A program made the translations under genes and the position numbers. Positions 33,377 to 41,404 of a stretch of 64,000 bases of DNA are shown piece by piece (position 1 is the stretch's first letter; each line of letters starts with the position of its first letter). This DNA comes from Micromonospora sp. MP36 (GTDB lineage Bacteria; Actinomycetota; Actinomycetes; Mycobacteriales; Micromonosporaceae): contig NZ_VSFA01000006.1 of assembly GCF_008119785.1 (NCBI RefSeq), positions 62,001-126,000 on the forward strand. Reading direction: 5' to 3'. Below the pieces are notes generated by a model. That model searched no databases and was not told the DNA's origin. It saw nothing but the letters and a program-made list of their open reading frames with translations.

Positions 33377-35245
33377 GTGGCTGTGCCGGTGGTAGACCCC
33401 TCGCTGAACTCCTCGCCCGTCGCGGTCGAGCCCGTCGTGGCGGTCCCGCCCCGCCGGTCCCGGCGCCGGCCGGCCCGCGCCGACGTGCTGGCCATCGGAG
33501 CCTATGTGCTGCTCGGGGTTCTCGTCTGCCTCAACTACTGGGGGGATGTGCAGCACCGGGTCTCCTCGCACCTGCCGACGGACCACAGTTGGTTCGAGTG
33601 GCTCTTCGCGCACGGCGCCTACTCGGTGCGTCACCTGGAGAACCCGCTCTTCACCGCCCGGCAGAACGCGCCGGACGGGGTGAACATGATGGCGAACACC
33701 TCGCTGCTCGGGGTCACCCTGCCGCTGGCACCGCTCACCCTGCTCCTCGGTCCGCAGGTGATGTACGCGCTCTACCTGGGCGCGGCCCTGTCGGCGACGG
33801 CGGCCACCTCGTACTGGATGCTCTCCCGGCACCTGGTCCGCTCCCGCGCGGCGGCCTTCGTCGGTGGGGTGTTCCTCGGCTTCGCCCCCGGCATCGTGCA
33901 CCACGCCAACGGGCAGCCCAACTTCGTCTCCAACTTCCTGCTCCCGCTGATCGTGGCCCGGGTGCTGCGGCTCGGTGAGCCGGGCCGCTGGTTGCGCAAC
34001 GGCGTCGCGCTGGGCCTGCTGGTGGCGTACCAGATCTTCATCAACGAGGAGATGCTGCTGCTCACCGCGCTGGCCTGCCTGGTCATCGTGGTGGCGTACG
34101 CGGTGCAGCGGCCCCGGGCGGCGCGGGAGCGGGCAGGGACCTTCCTCGCCGCGCTCGGCGTGGGCGGCGGGCTGGCCCTGCTGCTGGCCGCGTATCCGAT
34201 CTGGTTCCAGTTCAACGGGCCGCAGTCCTACCGGGGCCTGCAGGGCGGGGTCTTCCACAACTGGGGCGAGGACCTGATGGCCTTCGTCACCTTCGCCCGG
34301 GACACTGTGGCCGGTGACGAGGCGGTCGAGCAGACCATCGGGTTGACCGAGCAGAACACCTGGTTCGGCTGGCCGCTGGTGCTGGTCGCCCTGGTCGCCC
34401 TGGTGCTGCTGGTGCGCCGCTCGCTGCCGGCCCGGATCGTCGCCGTGCTGGTGGTCGTCTTCACGGTCGCCGCGATCGGCCCGAAGGTGCGCTTCGACGG
34501 GGTCGAGACCACGGTCGACGGCCCCTGGGCGTACGTGCCGGACAACCTGCCACTGGTCGAGATGATGATGCCGACCCGGCTGGCCCTGGTGGTGACCGGC
34601 GCGGTCGGCGTGCTGCTCGCGCTGGCCTGGAACGGCCTGGCCGGGGCGGGCCGCCCGGCGGTGCCGAGGCCGCGCGCCGGGGAGGCCAGCGCGGCGCCGT
34701 CGCCCGCCGCCGGCCGGCGGCGCCGCTGGCTGCGCGGCCTCGGGTACGCGGCGATCGTGGCCGCCCTGCTGCCGCTCTTCCCGCGCCCGCTGCCGGCCGA
34801 GCGGCTCGACCCGCCGCCGCATTTCATCACCGCGGGCGGCTGGCGGCCGTACGTGCCGGCCGGCCGGACGCTGGTGCCGGTGCCGATCCCGAGCAACGTG
34901 CACGGCCTGCCCACCCTGCGGTGGAGTGCCCTGACCAGGCAGGAGTTCCCCATCCCCGCCGGCTACTTCATCGGCCCCAACGAGAAGGGTGAGGGGGTCT
35001 TCGGCGCGCCGAACCGGCCGACCAGCACGCTCATCTACGCCACGATGGACGCGAACAAGGTCCCGGCGATCACCGAGGAGCACCGCCGCCAGGCGGTCGA
35101 GGACCTGCGCTTCTGGAAGGCGTCCGTGGTGGTCCTCGGCGCGAACCCGCGCGAGGCGGTGCTGCGCGACCTGATGACCGCGCTGCTCGGACCGCCGCAA
35201 CGGGTCGACGACGTCTGGCTCTGGGACGTCCGCGACCGCGTCTGA
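33377..35245 (+). CDS. Polytopic membrane protein, GT-C-like, paralogue 1 of 3
   Basis: 622 aa with roughly a dozen hydrophobic helices. After a charged N-terminus it shows a first-loop motif with acidic residues (HLPTDHSWFEWLFAHGAYSVRHLENPLFT followed by NAPDGVNMMANTS). The C-terminal part is soluble (WRPYVPAGRTLVPVPIP ... VDDVWLWDVRDRV). This layout resembles GT-C glycosyltransferases such as dolichyl-phosphate-sugar-dependent enzymes, but no family could be assigned. Two paralogues lie convergently at 35425-37149 and 37161-39035. TACGAT lies 8 nt before the GTG start. Confidence 0.82.
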   Translation: MAVPVVDPSLNSSPVAVEPVVAVPPRRSRRRPARADVLAIGAYVLLGVLVCLNYWGDVQHRVSSHLPTDHSWFEWLFAHGAYSVRHLENPLFTARQNAPDGVNMMANTSLLGVTLPLAPLTLLLGPQVMYALYLGAALSATAATSYWMLSRHLVRSRAAAFVGGVFLGFAPGIVHHANGQPNFVSNFLLPLIVARVLRLGEPGRWLRNGVALGLLVAYQIFINEEMLLLTALACLVIVVAYAVQRPRAARERAGTFLAALGVGGGLALLLAAYPIWFQFNGPQSYRGLQGGVFHNWGEDLMAFVTFARDTVAGDEAVEQTIGLTEQNTWFGWPLVLVALVALVLLVRRSLPARIVAVLVVVFTVAAIGPKVRFDGVETTVDGPWAYVPDNLPLVEMMMPTRLALVVTGAVGVLLALAWNGLAGAGRPAVPRPRAGEASAAPSPAAGRRRRWLRGLGYAAIVAALLPLFPRPLPAERLDPPPHFITAGGWRPYVPAGRTLVPVPIPSNVHGLPTLRWSALTRQEFPIPAGYFIGPNEKGEGVFGAPNRPTSTLIYATMDANKVPAITEEHRRQAVEDLRFWKASVVVLGANPREAVLRDLMTALLGPPQRVDDVWLWDVRDRV

Positions 35246-35249
35246 CCCC

Positions 35250-35312
35250 GCCTCGCGCCTCGCGCCTCGCGCCTCGCGCCTAGCGCCTAGCGCCTAGCGC
35301 CTAGCGCCTAGC
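35250..35312. repeat. 7-bp tandem repeat: GCCTCGC x4 then GCCTAGC x5
   Basis: Nine full heptamer units follow directly after the stop codon of the first membrane paralogue, with a partial tenth unit. The last five units contain CTAG, which is rare in such GC-rich DNA and gives a TAG stop in every reading frame. The array probably arose by slippage and may differ in length between strains. Confidence 0.93.
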
Positions 35313-35319
35313 GCCTCAA

Positions 35320-35406
35320 GATCATGCTCGATCCTGGATGTCTCCTGGATGTAGTGGCGTCCGGCGCGCTGCGATGCCACTACCTCCAGGATCGAGCGCG
35401 ACGTTG
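35320..35406. repeat. GATCATG-type palindromic element, copy 3, with 11-bp arm duplication
   Basis: GATCATGCTCGATCCTGGA and GTAGTGGC on the left pair with GCCACTAC and CTCCAGGATCGAGCGCGAC on the right. The left arm carries an extra copy of CCTGGATGT, an 11-bp direct duplication. It lies between the convergent membrane protein genes and could terminate both. Confidence 0.75.
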
Positions 35407-35424
35407 ACGGGCGGCCGCGCCCGC

Positions 35425-37149
35425 TCAGCCGAGGAGGGGGCGAACGTCCCAGATGTGCGCGCCAGGCACGTCCCGGCCGGGCCCGATCAGGGCGTCCACC
35501 GTGGCCCGGACCGGGTCGCCCGGGAGCGAGCCGGCCTGCACCAGCACCGCCGCCCGCCAGTGCCGCAGGTCCGCGACCGCCTGGCGGCGCTCCGCGTCGC
35601 CGACCGGTGGCACCTGACCGGTCTCGGCGGCCCGCCGCAGCAGCAGCGAGGTGGGGCGGTCCGGCGCGCCCCAGCGCGCGGTCGGGTCGTCCCCGCTCCG
35701 CGGGCCGATGAAGTAGCCGCCCGGCGCGTCGAACGCCAGCCCGGTGCGCGCCGACCAGAAGGTGGCCGGGCTCTTCGCGGCACCGGTCACCGGGGGTACC
35801 GGCACCAGCGTCCGCCCCGGCGGGACGTACGCCCGCCAGCCGCCGTCGGCCACGAAGGCCGGCACCGGCACCACCGGCACGGTACGGATCGGGGTGGGGA
35901 CCAGCGGCAGCAGCGCGGCGGCGACCGCCCCGGCCCAGGGTGCCCAGGTCCGGGCGGACCGGTGGCGGACCCGGTCCAGCGCGAGCGCCAGCAGCACCCC
36001 CAGCACCGGTACGCAGACCAGCGCGAACCGGGCCGGCACCACCAGGTCGAGCAGCGGCACCCCGGCGATCAGCCGGTACGGCCCGGGCAGCCCGGTGTCG
36101 TGCCGGTTCACCACGATCGTGGTGCCGAGGGAGAGCAGGGCGAGGAGCAGCCCGCAGACCGCGAGGGCGCGGACCAGCGGCCGGCGCCACAGCCGGACCA
36201 CCACCAGCAGGGCGAGCAGCGGCAGGAACGGCCCGAAGAACGAGTTCTGCTCGGTGGGGTTCGGCGACAGCAGCCCCGAGTGGCGGTCGTCCCCGGCCAC
36301 GCTCTGCCGGGCCGCCGCGGTGAACGAGGCCACGTCCAGCCGGTACCCCTCGGCGAAGAACGGCATCCCCGTGTAGTGGCTCGGGCCGCGGAACTGGAAC
36401 CACAGCGGGTAGGCCAGCAGCACCCCCGCCACCAGCGCGCCGACCCCGAGCCGGCGCAGCACCGCGGGGGTCAGCCGGCGCGCGGCCGCCCGGTCGGCCA
36501 GCGCGTACGCCCCGGCGAACACCCCGGCGGCGAGCGCCAGGAAGACCAGCACCTCCTCGCCGAGAAAGACCTGGTACGCGACGGCCAGCCCGAGCAGCGT
36601 CCCGTCCCGGCGTACCCGGTCGGTGGCGGGGCGGAACACCAGCCCGAGGATCACCGGGACCAGGAACTGGGCGGCCATGTGCAGGTGCGCCCCGGCCTGC
36701 GACACCATGCCGGGCGCGAAGCCGCAGAACAGCCCGCCCACCGCCGCGGCGGCCCGGGACCGGACCAGCCGGCGGGCCAGCAGCGCGTACCAGGCGGTGG
36801 CGGTGCCGGCCAGGCAGGCGACCACGGCGACGAGGAAGGCCGCCTGGGCGCCGAACAGCAGCGTGACCGGGGTGAGCGGCACACCCAGCCCGAGCACGGA
36901 GGTGTTGGCCATCAGGTTCACGCCGTCCGGGGCGTTCAGCGCGGTGCTGTAGAGCGGGTTCTCCCCCGCGGTCACCGCGCGGGCCGCCCGGGCCAGCATC
37001 CACTCGAAGAGCATCTGGTCGCCGGCCTGGTGGAACAGCCGCTCCGGCCGTCGCCACTGGTCGCCGGTGAGCAGCACGGCCAGCCCGAGGTAGCCGGCGA
37101 CCACCAGCGCGTCGACCGGGCGGACCCGCCGAAGCCGCGACCGGACCAC
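35425..37149 (-). CDS. Polytopic membrane protein, GT-C-like, paralogue 2 of 3
   Basis: 574 aa from the GTG at 37149; GTGs at 37200 and 37206 would add 17-19 residues but overlap the upstream gene by about 40 nt. The family pattern is clear: DQMLFEWMLARAARAVTAGENPLYS, NAPDGVNLMANTSVLG, APGMVSQAG, and the C-terminal soluble segment ending in IWDVRPLLG. It is arranged head-to-tail after paralogue 3 with 11 nt or an overlap between them. Both face the first paralogue across a repeat-filled gap, so all three probably act in one envelope glycan pathway. Confidence 0.78.
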   Translation of the reverse strand: MVRSRLRRVRPVDALVVAGYLGLAVLLTGDQWRRPERLFHQAGDQMLFEWMLARAARAVTAGENPLYSTALNAPDGVNLMANTSVLGLGVPLTPVTLLFGAQAAFLVAVVACLAGTATAWYALLARRLVRSRAAAAVGGLFCGFAPGMVSQAGAHLHMAAQFLVPVILGLVFRPATDRVRRDGTLLGLAVAYQVFLGEEVLVFLALAAGVFAGAYALADRAAARRLTPAVLRRLGVGALVAGVLLAYPLWFQFRGPSHYTGMPFFAEGYRLDVASFTAAARQSVAGDDRHSGLLSPNPTEQNSFFGPFLPLLALLVVVRLWRRPLVRALAVCGLLLALLSLGTTIVVNRHDTGLPGPYRLIAGVPLLDLVVPARFALVCVPVLGVLLALALDRVRHRSARTWAPWAGAVAAALLPLVPTPIRTVPVVPVPAFVADGGWRAYVPPGRTLVPVPPVTGAAKSPATFWSARTGLAFDAPGGYFIGPRSGDDPTARWGAPDRPTSLLLRRAAETGQVPPVGDAERRQAVADLRHWRAAVLVQAGSLPGDPVRATVDALIGPGRDVPGAHIWDVRPLLG

Positions 37150-37160
37150 CGGCGGGGCGG

Positions 37161-39035
37161 TCAGGCGGTCGACTGGCTGGTCAGTGTCCGGACGTCCCAC
37201 AACCACACGTCCAGCTCCTGCCGGGCGGGCCCGATCAACTGCTCGACGGTCCGCCGCAGCGGCTCGGCGTTCTGCTGGTCCAGCGGCAGCACCACGATGG
37301 CGGCCCGCCAGTGCCGCAGCTCGTCCAGGAACCGCCGGCGCTGCCGGTCGTCGAGTTTCGGCATACGCCCGGTGGCGGCGACCTCCGCCAGCAGGTCGCC
37401 GATGCCGCTGGGCCGCCCGCCGAAGCGGCCCGGATCGCCGGTGACCCCGTTGCGCGGGGCGAGGAAGTACCCGCCGGGAATCTTGAAGGCCAGGTCGGTG
37501 CTGGCCGCCCAGCGCATCGGGTTGGTGTTGCCCATGCTCGGCACGGGCACCGACACGAGCGTCTGGTCCGGCCCGACGTACTGCCGCCACCGGTCGGCGG
37601 TGATGAACCTGGGCACCTCCGGCCGGGTGGTGACCTGCAACGGCATCGGCGCGATCGGCAGCAGTGCCAGCGCCAGACCGGCGACGGTCAGCGTCCGTAC
37701 CGTCCGCCGTTCGGCGGTGCGCAGCGACCAGGCGCGCTGCACGGCGAGGGCCAGCAGGATCGCGACGACCACGGTGGTGATCATGCCGAACCGGGTCGGC
37801 ACCACCGCGTCGAGCAGCGGCAGCCGGACCAGCAGGTCCCACGGGCCGGTGAACAGCTCCCGGTCCCACCAGGACACCCGCTCGCCGAGGGAGAGCACCG
37901 CGAAGAACAGGCCGGTCGCGGCGAGCGCCCGGACGATCACCTCCCGCCGGAGCCAGACCACGATGCCGACGGCCAGCAGGGACAGGCTCCATCCGAAGAA
38001 GGCGTTCTCCTCCGAGTAGTTCGGGGCGAGGTTGACATTCGCCCGCTCGTTGCCGCCCAGGGTCGGTGAGCCAGGGGCGAAGAACGAGGCGATGTCGTTG
38101 CCGTAGTCGCGGACCGCGTCGCTGAGCCCGTGGTACGCCATCGGCCCGGCGAACTGGACCCAGAGCGGGTACGCCAGCAGCGCCCCGGCGAGCACCGCGC
38201 AGACCGCCAGCCCGGTCCCCAGCGGACGCCACGCGGTGGCCCACCGCTCCCGCTGCTGGACGACCACCGCCAGCAGGAACACGCCGAGGGCCAACGCGGT
38301 GAAGAGCAGGATCTCCTCGTTGATGAACGCCTGCCCGGTGACCAGCAGGGCGAGCAGCGCGCCGTCGCGGACCGGGCGGGTGGAGCGGGTCAGCACCAGC
38401 ACCCGCCAGACGATGAACGGCAGCAGGAACTGGGAGATGATGTTGGGGTGCCAGTTGGCGTGCGACAGCATCGCCGGCGAGAACCCGCAGAGCCAGCCGC
38501 CTACGGCCGCCGCCAGCCGGGTACGCACCACGTGCCGGGACAGCATCCGATACCAGGCGGCGGCCGTGCCGGCGAGGCCGAGCGTCACCAGCGTGACGAA
38601 GGAGACCGCCGGTCCGAAGAGGAGGGTGACCGGCACCATCGGGATGCCGAGGGCCAGGATGGCGGTGTTCGCCATCAGGTTGACCCCGTCCGGATAGTTG
38701 AACTGGTCGGTGTAGAACGGGAACTCGCCGTGCAGCACGACGCGTACCGAGTGGGCGAGGAAGAACTGCACCTGCGCCGGATCGCTGCTGTAGAGGGCGG
38801 CCACCCGGCCGGCCGGGTCGACCCAGAGCCCGCTGGTCACCCACAGTGCGGCGAGCAGGAAGACGCCGTACACGGCGAGGTCTTGGCGGCGGCGCGTCCA
38901 GCGTGGGCGCGGGCGGGCGGGCGACCGGGCGGCGTCGGGATCGGGGGCGGGGGGAGCCACGGTGGTGACGGAGGCGGGGCCCGTCGGGGCGTCGGCGTCC
39001 GCTCGCGAGTCGCCACGGGGCTCGGCAGGCGTCAC
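37161..39035 (-). CDS. Polytopic membrane protein, GT-C-like, paralogue 3 of 3
   Basis: 624 aa. It begins MTPAEPRGDSRADADAP, with a 45-residue cytoplasmic tail before the first helix. It carries the same loop motif (HSVRVVLHGEFPFYTDQFNYPDGVNLMANTAIL) and the same C-terminal ending (ELDVWLWDVRTLTSQSTA) as its paralogues, so the three derive from duplication. The GTG start is preceded by TAGACT 9 nt upstream, close to a leaderless layout. The function is unknown; by architecture it could transfer a sugar from a polyprenyl-phosphate donor. Confidence 0.83.
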   Translation of the reverse strand: MTPAEPRGDSRADADAPTGPASVTTVAPPAPDPDAARSPARPRPRWTRRRQDLAVYGVFLLAALWVTSGLWVDPAGRVAALYSSDPAQVQFFLAHSVRVVLHGEFPFYTDQFNYPDGVNLMANTAILALGIPMVPVTLLFGPAVSFVTLVTLGLAGTAAAWYRMLSRHVVRTRLAAAVGGWLCGFSPAMLSHANWHPNIISQFLLPFIVWRVLVLTRSTRPVRDGALLALLVTGQAFINEEILLFTALALGVFLLAVVVQQRERWATAWRPLGTGLAVCAVLAGALLAYPLWVQFAGPMAYHGLSDAVRDYGNDIASFFAPGSPTLGGNERANVNLAPNYSEENAFFGWSLSLLAVGIVVWLRREVIVRALAATGLFFAVLSLGERVSWWDRELFTGPWDLLVRLPLLDAVVPTRFGMITTVVVAILLALAVQRAWSLRTAERRTVRTLTVAGLALALLPIAPMPLQVTTRPEVPRFITADRWRQYVGPDQTLVSVPVPSMGNTNPMRWAASTDLAFKIPGGYFLAPRNGVTGDPGRFGGRPSGIGDLLAEVAATGRMPKLDDRQRRRFLDELRHWRAAIVVLPLDQQNAEPLRRTVEQLIGPARQELDVWLWDVRTLTSQSTA

Positions 39036-39197
39036 AGTCGGCGGAGTCTACCGGAGCCGAAAAATGGCCACGAAACGCACACCACCCTCCACTGTGGCGG
39101 TCGCCCGAAGGGGTGAGGCGGGCACCGCCGGACGACCGGCCGTCTCGTACCATGTGGCTTCGCAAACACGACCAACGACGCGATCGGGGGCGTACAG

Positions 39198-40391
39198 GTG
39201 GCTTCAGTCCGCCGACGCGGCACGGTGGCCACCGCGCTGCTGATCCTGCTGCTGGCCGCGCCCGGGTGCGGGCCCGTCGCCGGGCGGCAGTCGGCGGACC
39301 TGCGGGTCGGCTACGACAGCCTGGACGGGCCGCTGACCGTCTGGCCGGCGCGCGGCAGCCTCGCCGGCGACGCCGCCGCGACCGCCGGCATCACCGCAGC
39401 GGTCCGGGACTGGCGCTCGCCGGTCGACGACCGGGCACACCTGCCCACCTCCGGCATCCTCTACTCCGGGGAGATGGCCGGGTCACCGCTCGCCCTGGTC
39501 GCCGCCGACGTGCCCGGTGAGAGCGCCTCCTGGCTGCTGCAACTCGACCGCGACGGGGACCGCTGGCGGGTCACCCACGCCACCGAGTACACCGACCCCG
39601 GCTACCTGGTCTACTCCGACGTGCTGCCGGTCCAGATCCGCAACGGCCGGCGCTACCTCACCTCCGCCCGGGTCGAGCGGCTGCTCGGTCCGGACGGCCG
39701 CGCGCTGGCCAGCGCCGACGGCCTCACCGAGCCGGTCGCCGTGCCGGCCTGCCGGGCGGTGGAGCTGACCGCGGCGCTGCGCCCCACCCGCTCGCTGCCG
39801 CGCGGCCGGGCCGCGGACCGCGTCCTCGACCTGGGTACGGCCACCGCCGACCCCCGCTATCCCCTGGTACGCGACGAGGCCGGCACCGGAAGCCGCGCCC
39901 TGACCGGGCTGGACACCTGCGTCCTCGCCGACACCACCGGGCCGTTCGGCAGCGTCCCCCGCCGGATCGGCGACCGGAACGCGCCCCGCTCGGCGCCGGA
40001 GTCCTGGCCGATGGCGAAGCTCGCCGTCCGATCGCTGGGCGAGGTGGCGCTGGGCGGCGGCGAGCCGGGCGACCTGCAGCAGCTCAGCTGGGAGAGCGCC
40101 ACCGGCACGATGACCGCCCTGGTCTACCGGCCGGGCGACGGCGGCACCCCGGTGGTCTCCCCCGCCGACCGGTCCACCACCCTGCAGGCCTACCACCTAC
40201 CGATGCCCGGGCAGCCGCTCGCGGTGCTGACCTGGCGGGCCACCCGGGACACCTCGTTCGCCGCCCCGCCGGGGACGTCGCGCCTGGTCGACCGGCCGGG
40301 CCTGGTGGTGGTGCCGCAGCCAGACTCTCGTCAGACGTTCAGCCTGGCGGGCACGGAGAAGACCTGGTACCGGTCGGTCGGCGGGCGCTGA
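39198..40391 (+). CDS. Putative secreted lipoprotein, unknown function
   Basis: 397 aa. A short signal peptide (VASVRRRGTVATALLILLLAAPGC) ends in a lipobox-like APGC, suggesting a lipid-anchored extracytoplasmic protein. The mature part is beta-rich (SGILYSGEMAGSPLALVAADVPG, WLLQLDRDGDRWRVTH, TMTALVYRPG) and resembles no family I can name. It diverges from the paralogous membrane protein genes by 162 bp, so it may act in the same surface pathway. The GTG start is preceded by a weak GGGGGCG. Confidence 0.8.
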   Translation: MASVRRRGTVATALLILLLAAPGCGPVAGRQSADLRVGYDSLDGPLTVWPARGSLAGDAAATAGITAAVRDWRSPVDDRAHLPTSGILYSGEMAGSPLALVAADVPGESASWLLQLDRDGDRWRVTHATEYTDPGYLVYSDVLPVQIRNGRRYLTSARVERLLGPDGRALASADGLTEPVAVPACRAVELTAALRPTRSLPRGRAADRVLDLGTATADPRYPLVRDEAGTGSRALTGLDTCVLADTTGPFGSVPRRIGDRNAPRSAPESWPMAKLAVRSLGEVALGGGEPGDLQQLSWESATGTMTALVYRPGDGGTPVVSPADRSTTLQAYHLPMPGQPLAVLTWRATRDTSFAAPPGTSRLVDRPGLVVVPQPDSRQTFSLAGTEKTWYRSVGGR

Positions 40392-40454
40392 GCCTGGCTG
40401 CGCGTGGACCGCGACCCCTCGCCGGTGCTCCTGAGTGATCGGCTCTGGTGCTGG

Positions 40455-41237
40455 TCATCCGCCGAATCGCCGGCTGCGTGCCGCGTAGGAGCGCAGGGCG
40501 CGAAGGAAGTCGACCTTCCGGAAGCCGGGCCAGTACACGTCGCAGAAGTAGAGCTCGGAGTAGGCGGCCTGCCAGAGCAGGAAGCCCGACATTCGGCGTT
40601 CGCCACTCGTGCGGATGACGAGATCCGGGTCGGGCTGGCCGCCGGTGTACAGGTGCGCCGCGATGTCCTCGGCGGTCAGACGCTGCGCGACGTCGTCGAC
40701 GGTAGCGCCGGTCTGCGCCTCCTGCTCCAGCAGTGAACGGACCGCGTTGACGATCTCTTCACGGCCGTCGTAGCCGACGGCCACCGTGAGATGGAAGTTG
40801 CCGCCGCGCGCACCGGTCGCCTCCTCGGCCACCTTCAGCGCGTGGCGGGTCGAATCGGGCAGCACGTCCGCGCGGCCGGCCAGATGAAGCTGCCACGGGT
40901 TGCCCGGGCGCAGCAGTGGCTCCGCCACCACCTCCTCGATCATCCGCATCAGGTGCTCCACCTCGTCGGAGGCCCGCTTGCGTACGTTGTCGACGGAGGC
41001 GACGAACAGCGTGACGTGCTGGATGCTCAGCTCGGCGCACCAGCTCAGCACCTCGTGCATGTGCTCCGCCCCATAGCGGTGGCCCAGTCGTGGGTCGTCG
41101 AAGCCCATCTGCCTGGCCCATCGCCGGTTCCCGTCCATCGCCATGGCAACGTGCCGAGGCAGTGAGACGTCGGCCAACTGCGCTCGCAGGCGGCGGGCGT
41201 ACAGCTGATAGGCCATGCGACGAACGGGCTCGATCAT
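40455..41237 (-). CDS. uppS: cis-Prenyltransferase (isoprenyl transferase, UppS family)
   Basis: 260 aa from the ATG at 41237. The diphosphate-binding P-loop region MAMDGNRRWARQMG, the Z-prenyltransferase motif GYDGREEIVNAV, and the C-terminal RTSGERRMSGFLLWQAAYSELYF (Arg and Ser of the second substrate site) are clear. It condenses isopentenyl diphosphate to Z-prenyl diphosphates for lipid carriers; a short Z-farnesyl product or decaprenyl are both possible. A GTG at 41300 would add a 21-residue hydrophobic N-terminus, unusual for this soluble family. dxs, which feeds isopentenyl diphosphate, is the next gene upstream. Confidence 0.9.
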   Translation of the reverse strand: MIEPVRRMAYQLYARRLRAQLADVSLPRHVAMAMDGNRRWARQMGFDDPRLGHRYGAEHMHEVLSWCAELSIQHVTLFVASVDNVRKRASDEVEHLMRMIEEVVAEPLLRPGNPWQLHLAGRADVLPDSTRHALKVAEEATGARGGNFHLTVAVGYDGREEIVNAVRSLLEQEAQTGATVDDVAQRLTAEDIAAHLYTGGQPDPDLVIRTSGERRMSGFLLWQAAYSELYFCDVYWPGFRKVDFLRALRSYAARSRRFGG

Positions 41238-41359
41238 GACCAGATAAAACCACGCGAGGGCCCCTGCCGCTGCCTCCAGCCCCGCCAGCCAGGCTGCCAC
41301 CGCGATGGTCCGGTCTCGCTGGCCAGACGGTGGAGGGCCGCCGGCAAGCCTCGACGCGG

Positions 41360-41393
41360 AACGGGCGGCCCCGCAGGTGCAGGACCGCCCGTT
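41360..41393. terminator. Hairpin between dxs and the cis-prenyltransferase gene
   Basis: AACGGGCGG (41360-41368) and CCGCCCGTT (41385-41393) are perfectly complementary, 12 nt after the dxs stop on the minus strand. It is likely the dxs terminator. Confidence 0.6.
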
Positions 41394-41404
41394 TCGCGTT
41401 GACG

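Noticed and set aside
37150..37206. Earlier GTG starts for membrane paralogue 2
   Set aside because: They overlap the upstream paralogue by about 40 nt without a ribosome binding site; kept only as alternatives in the annotation.
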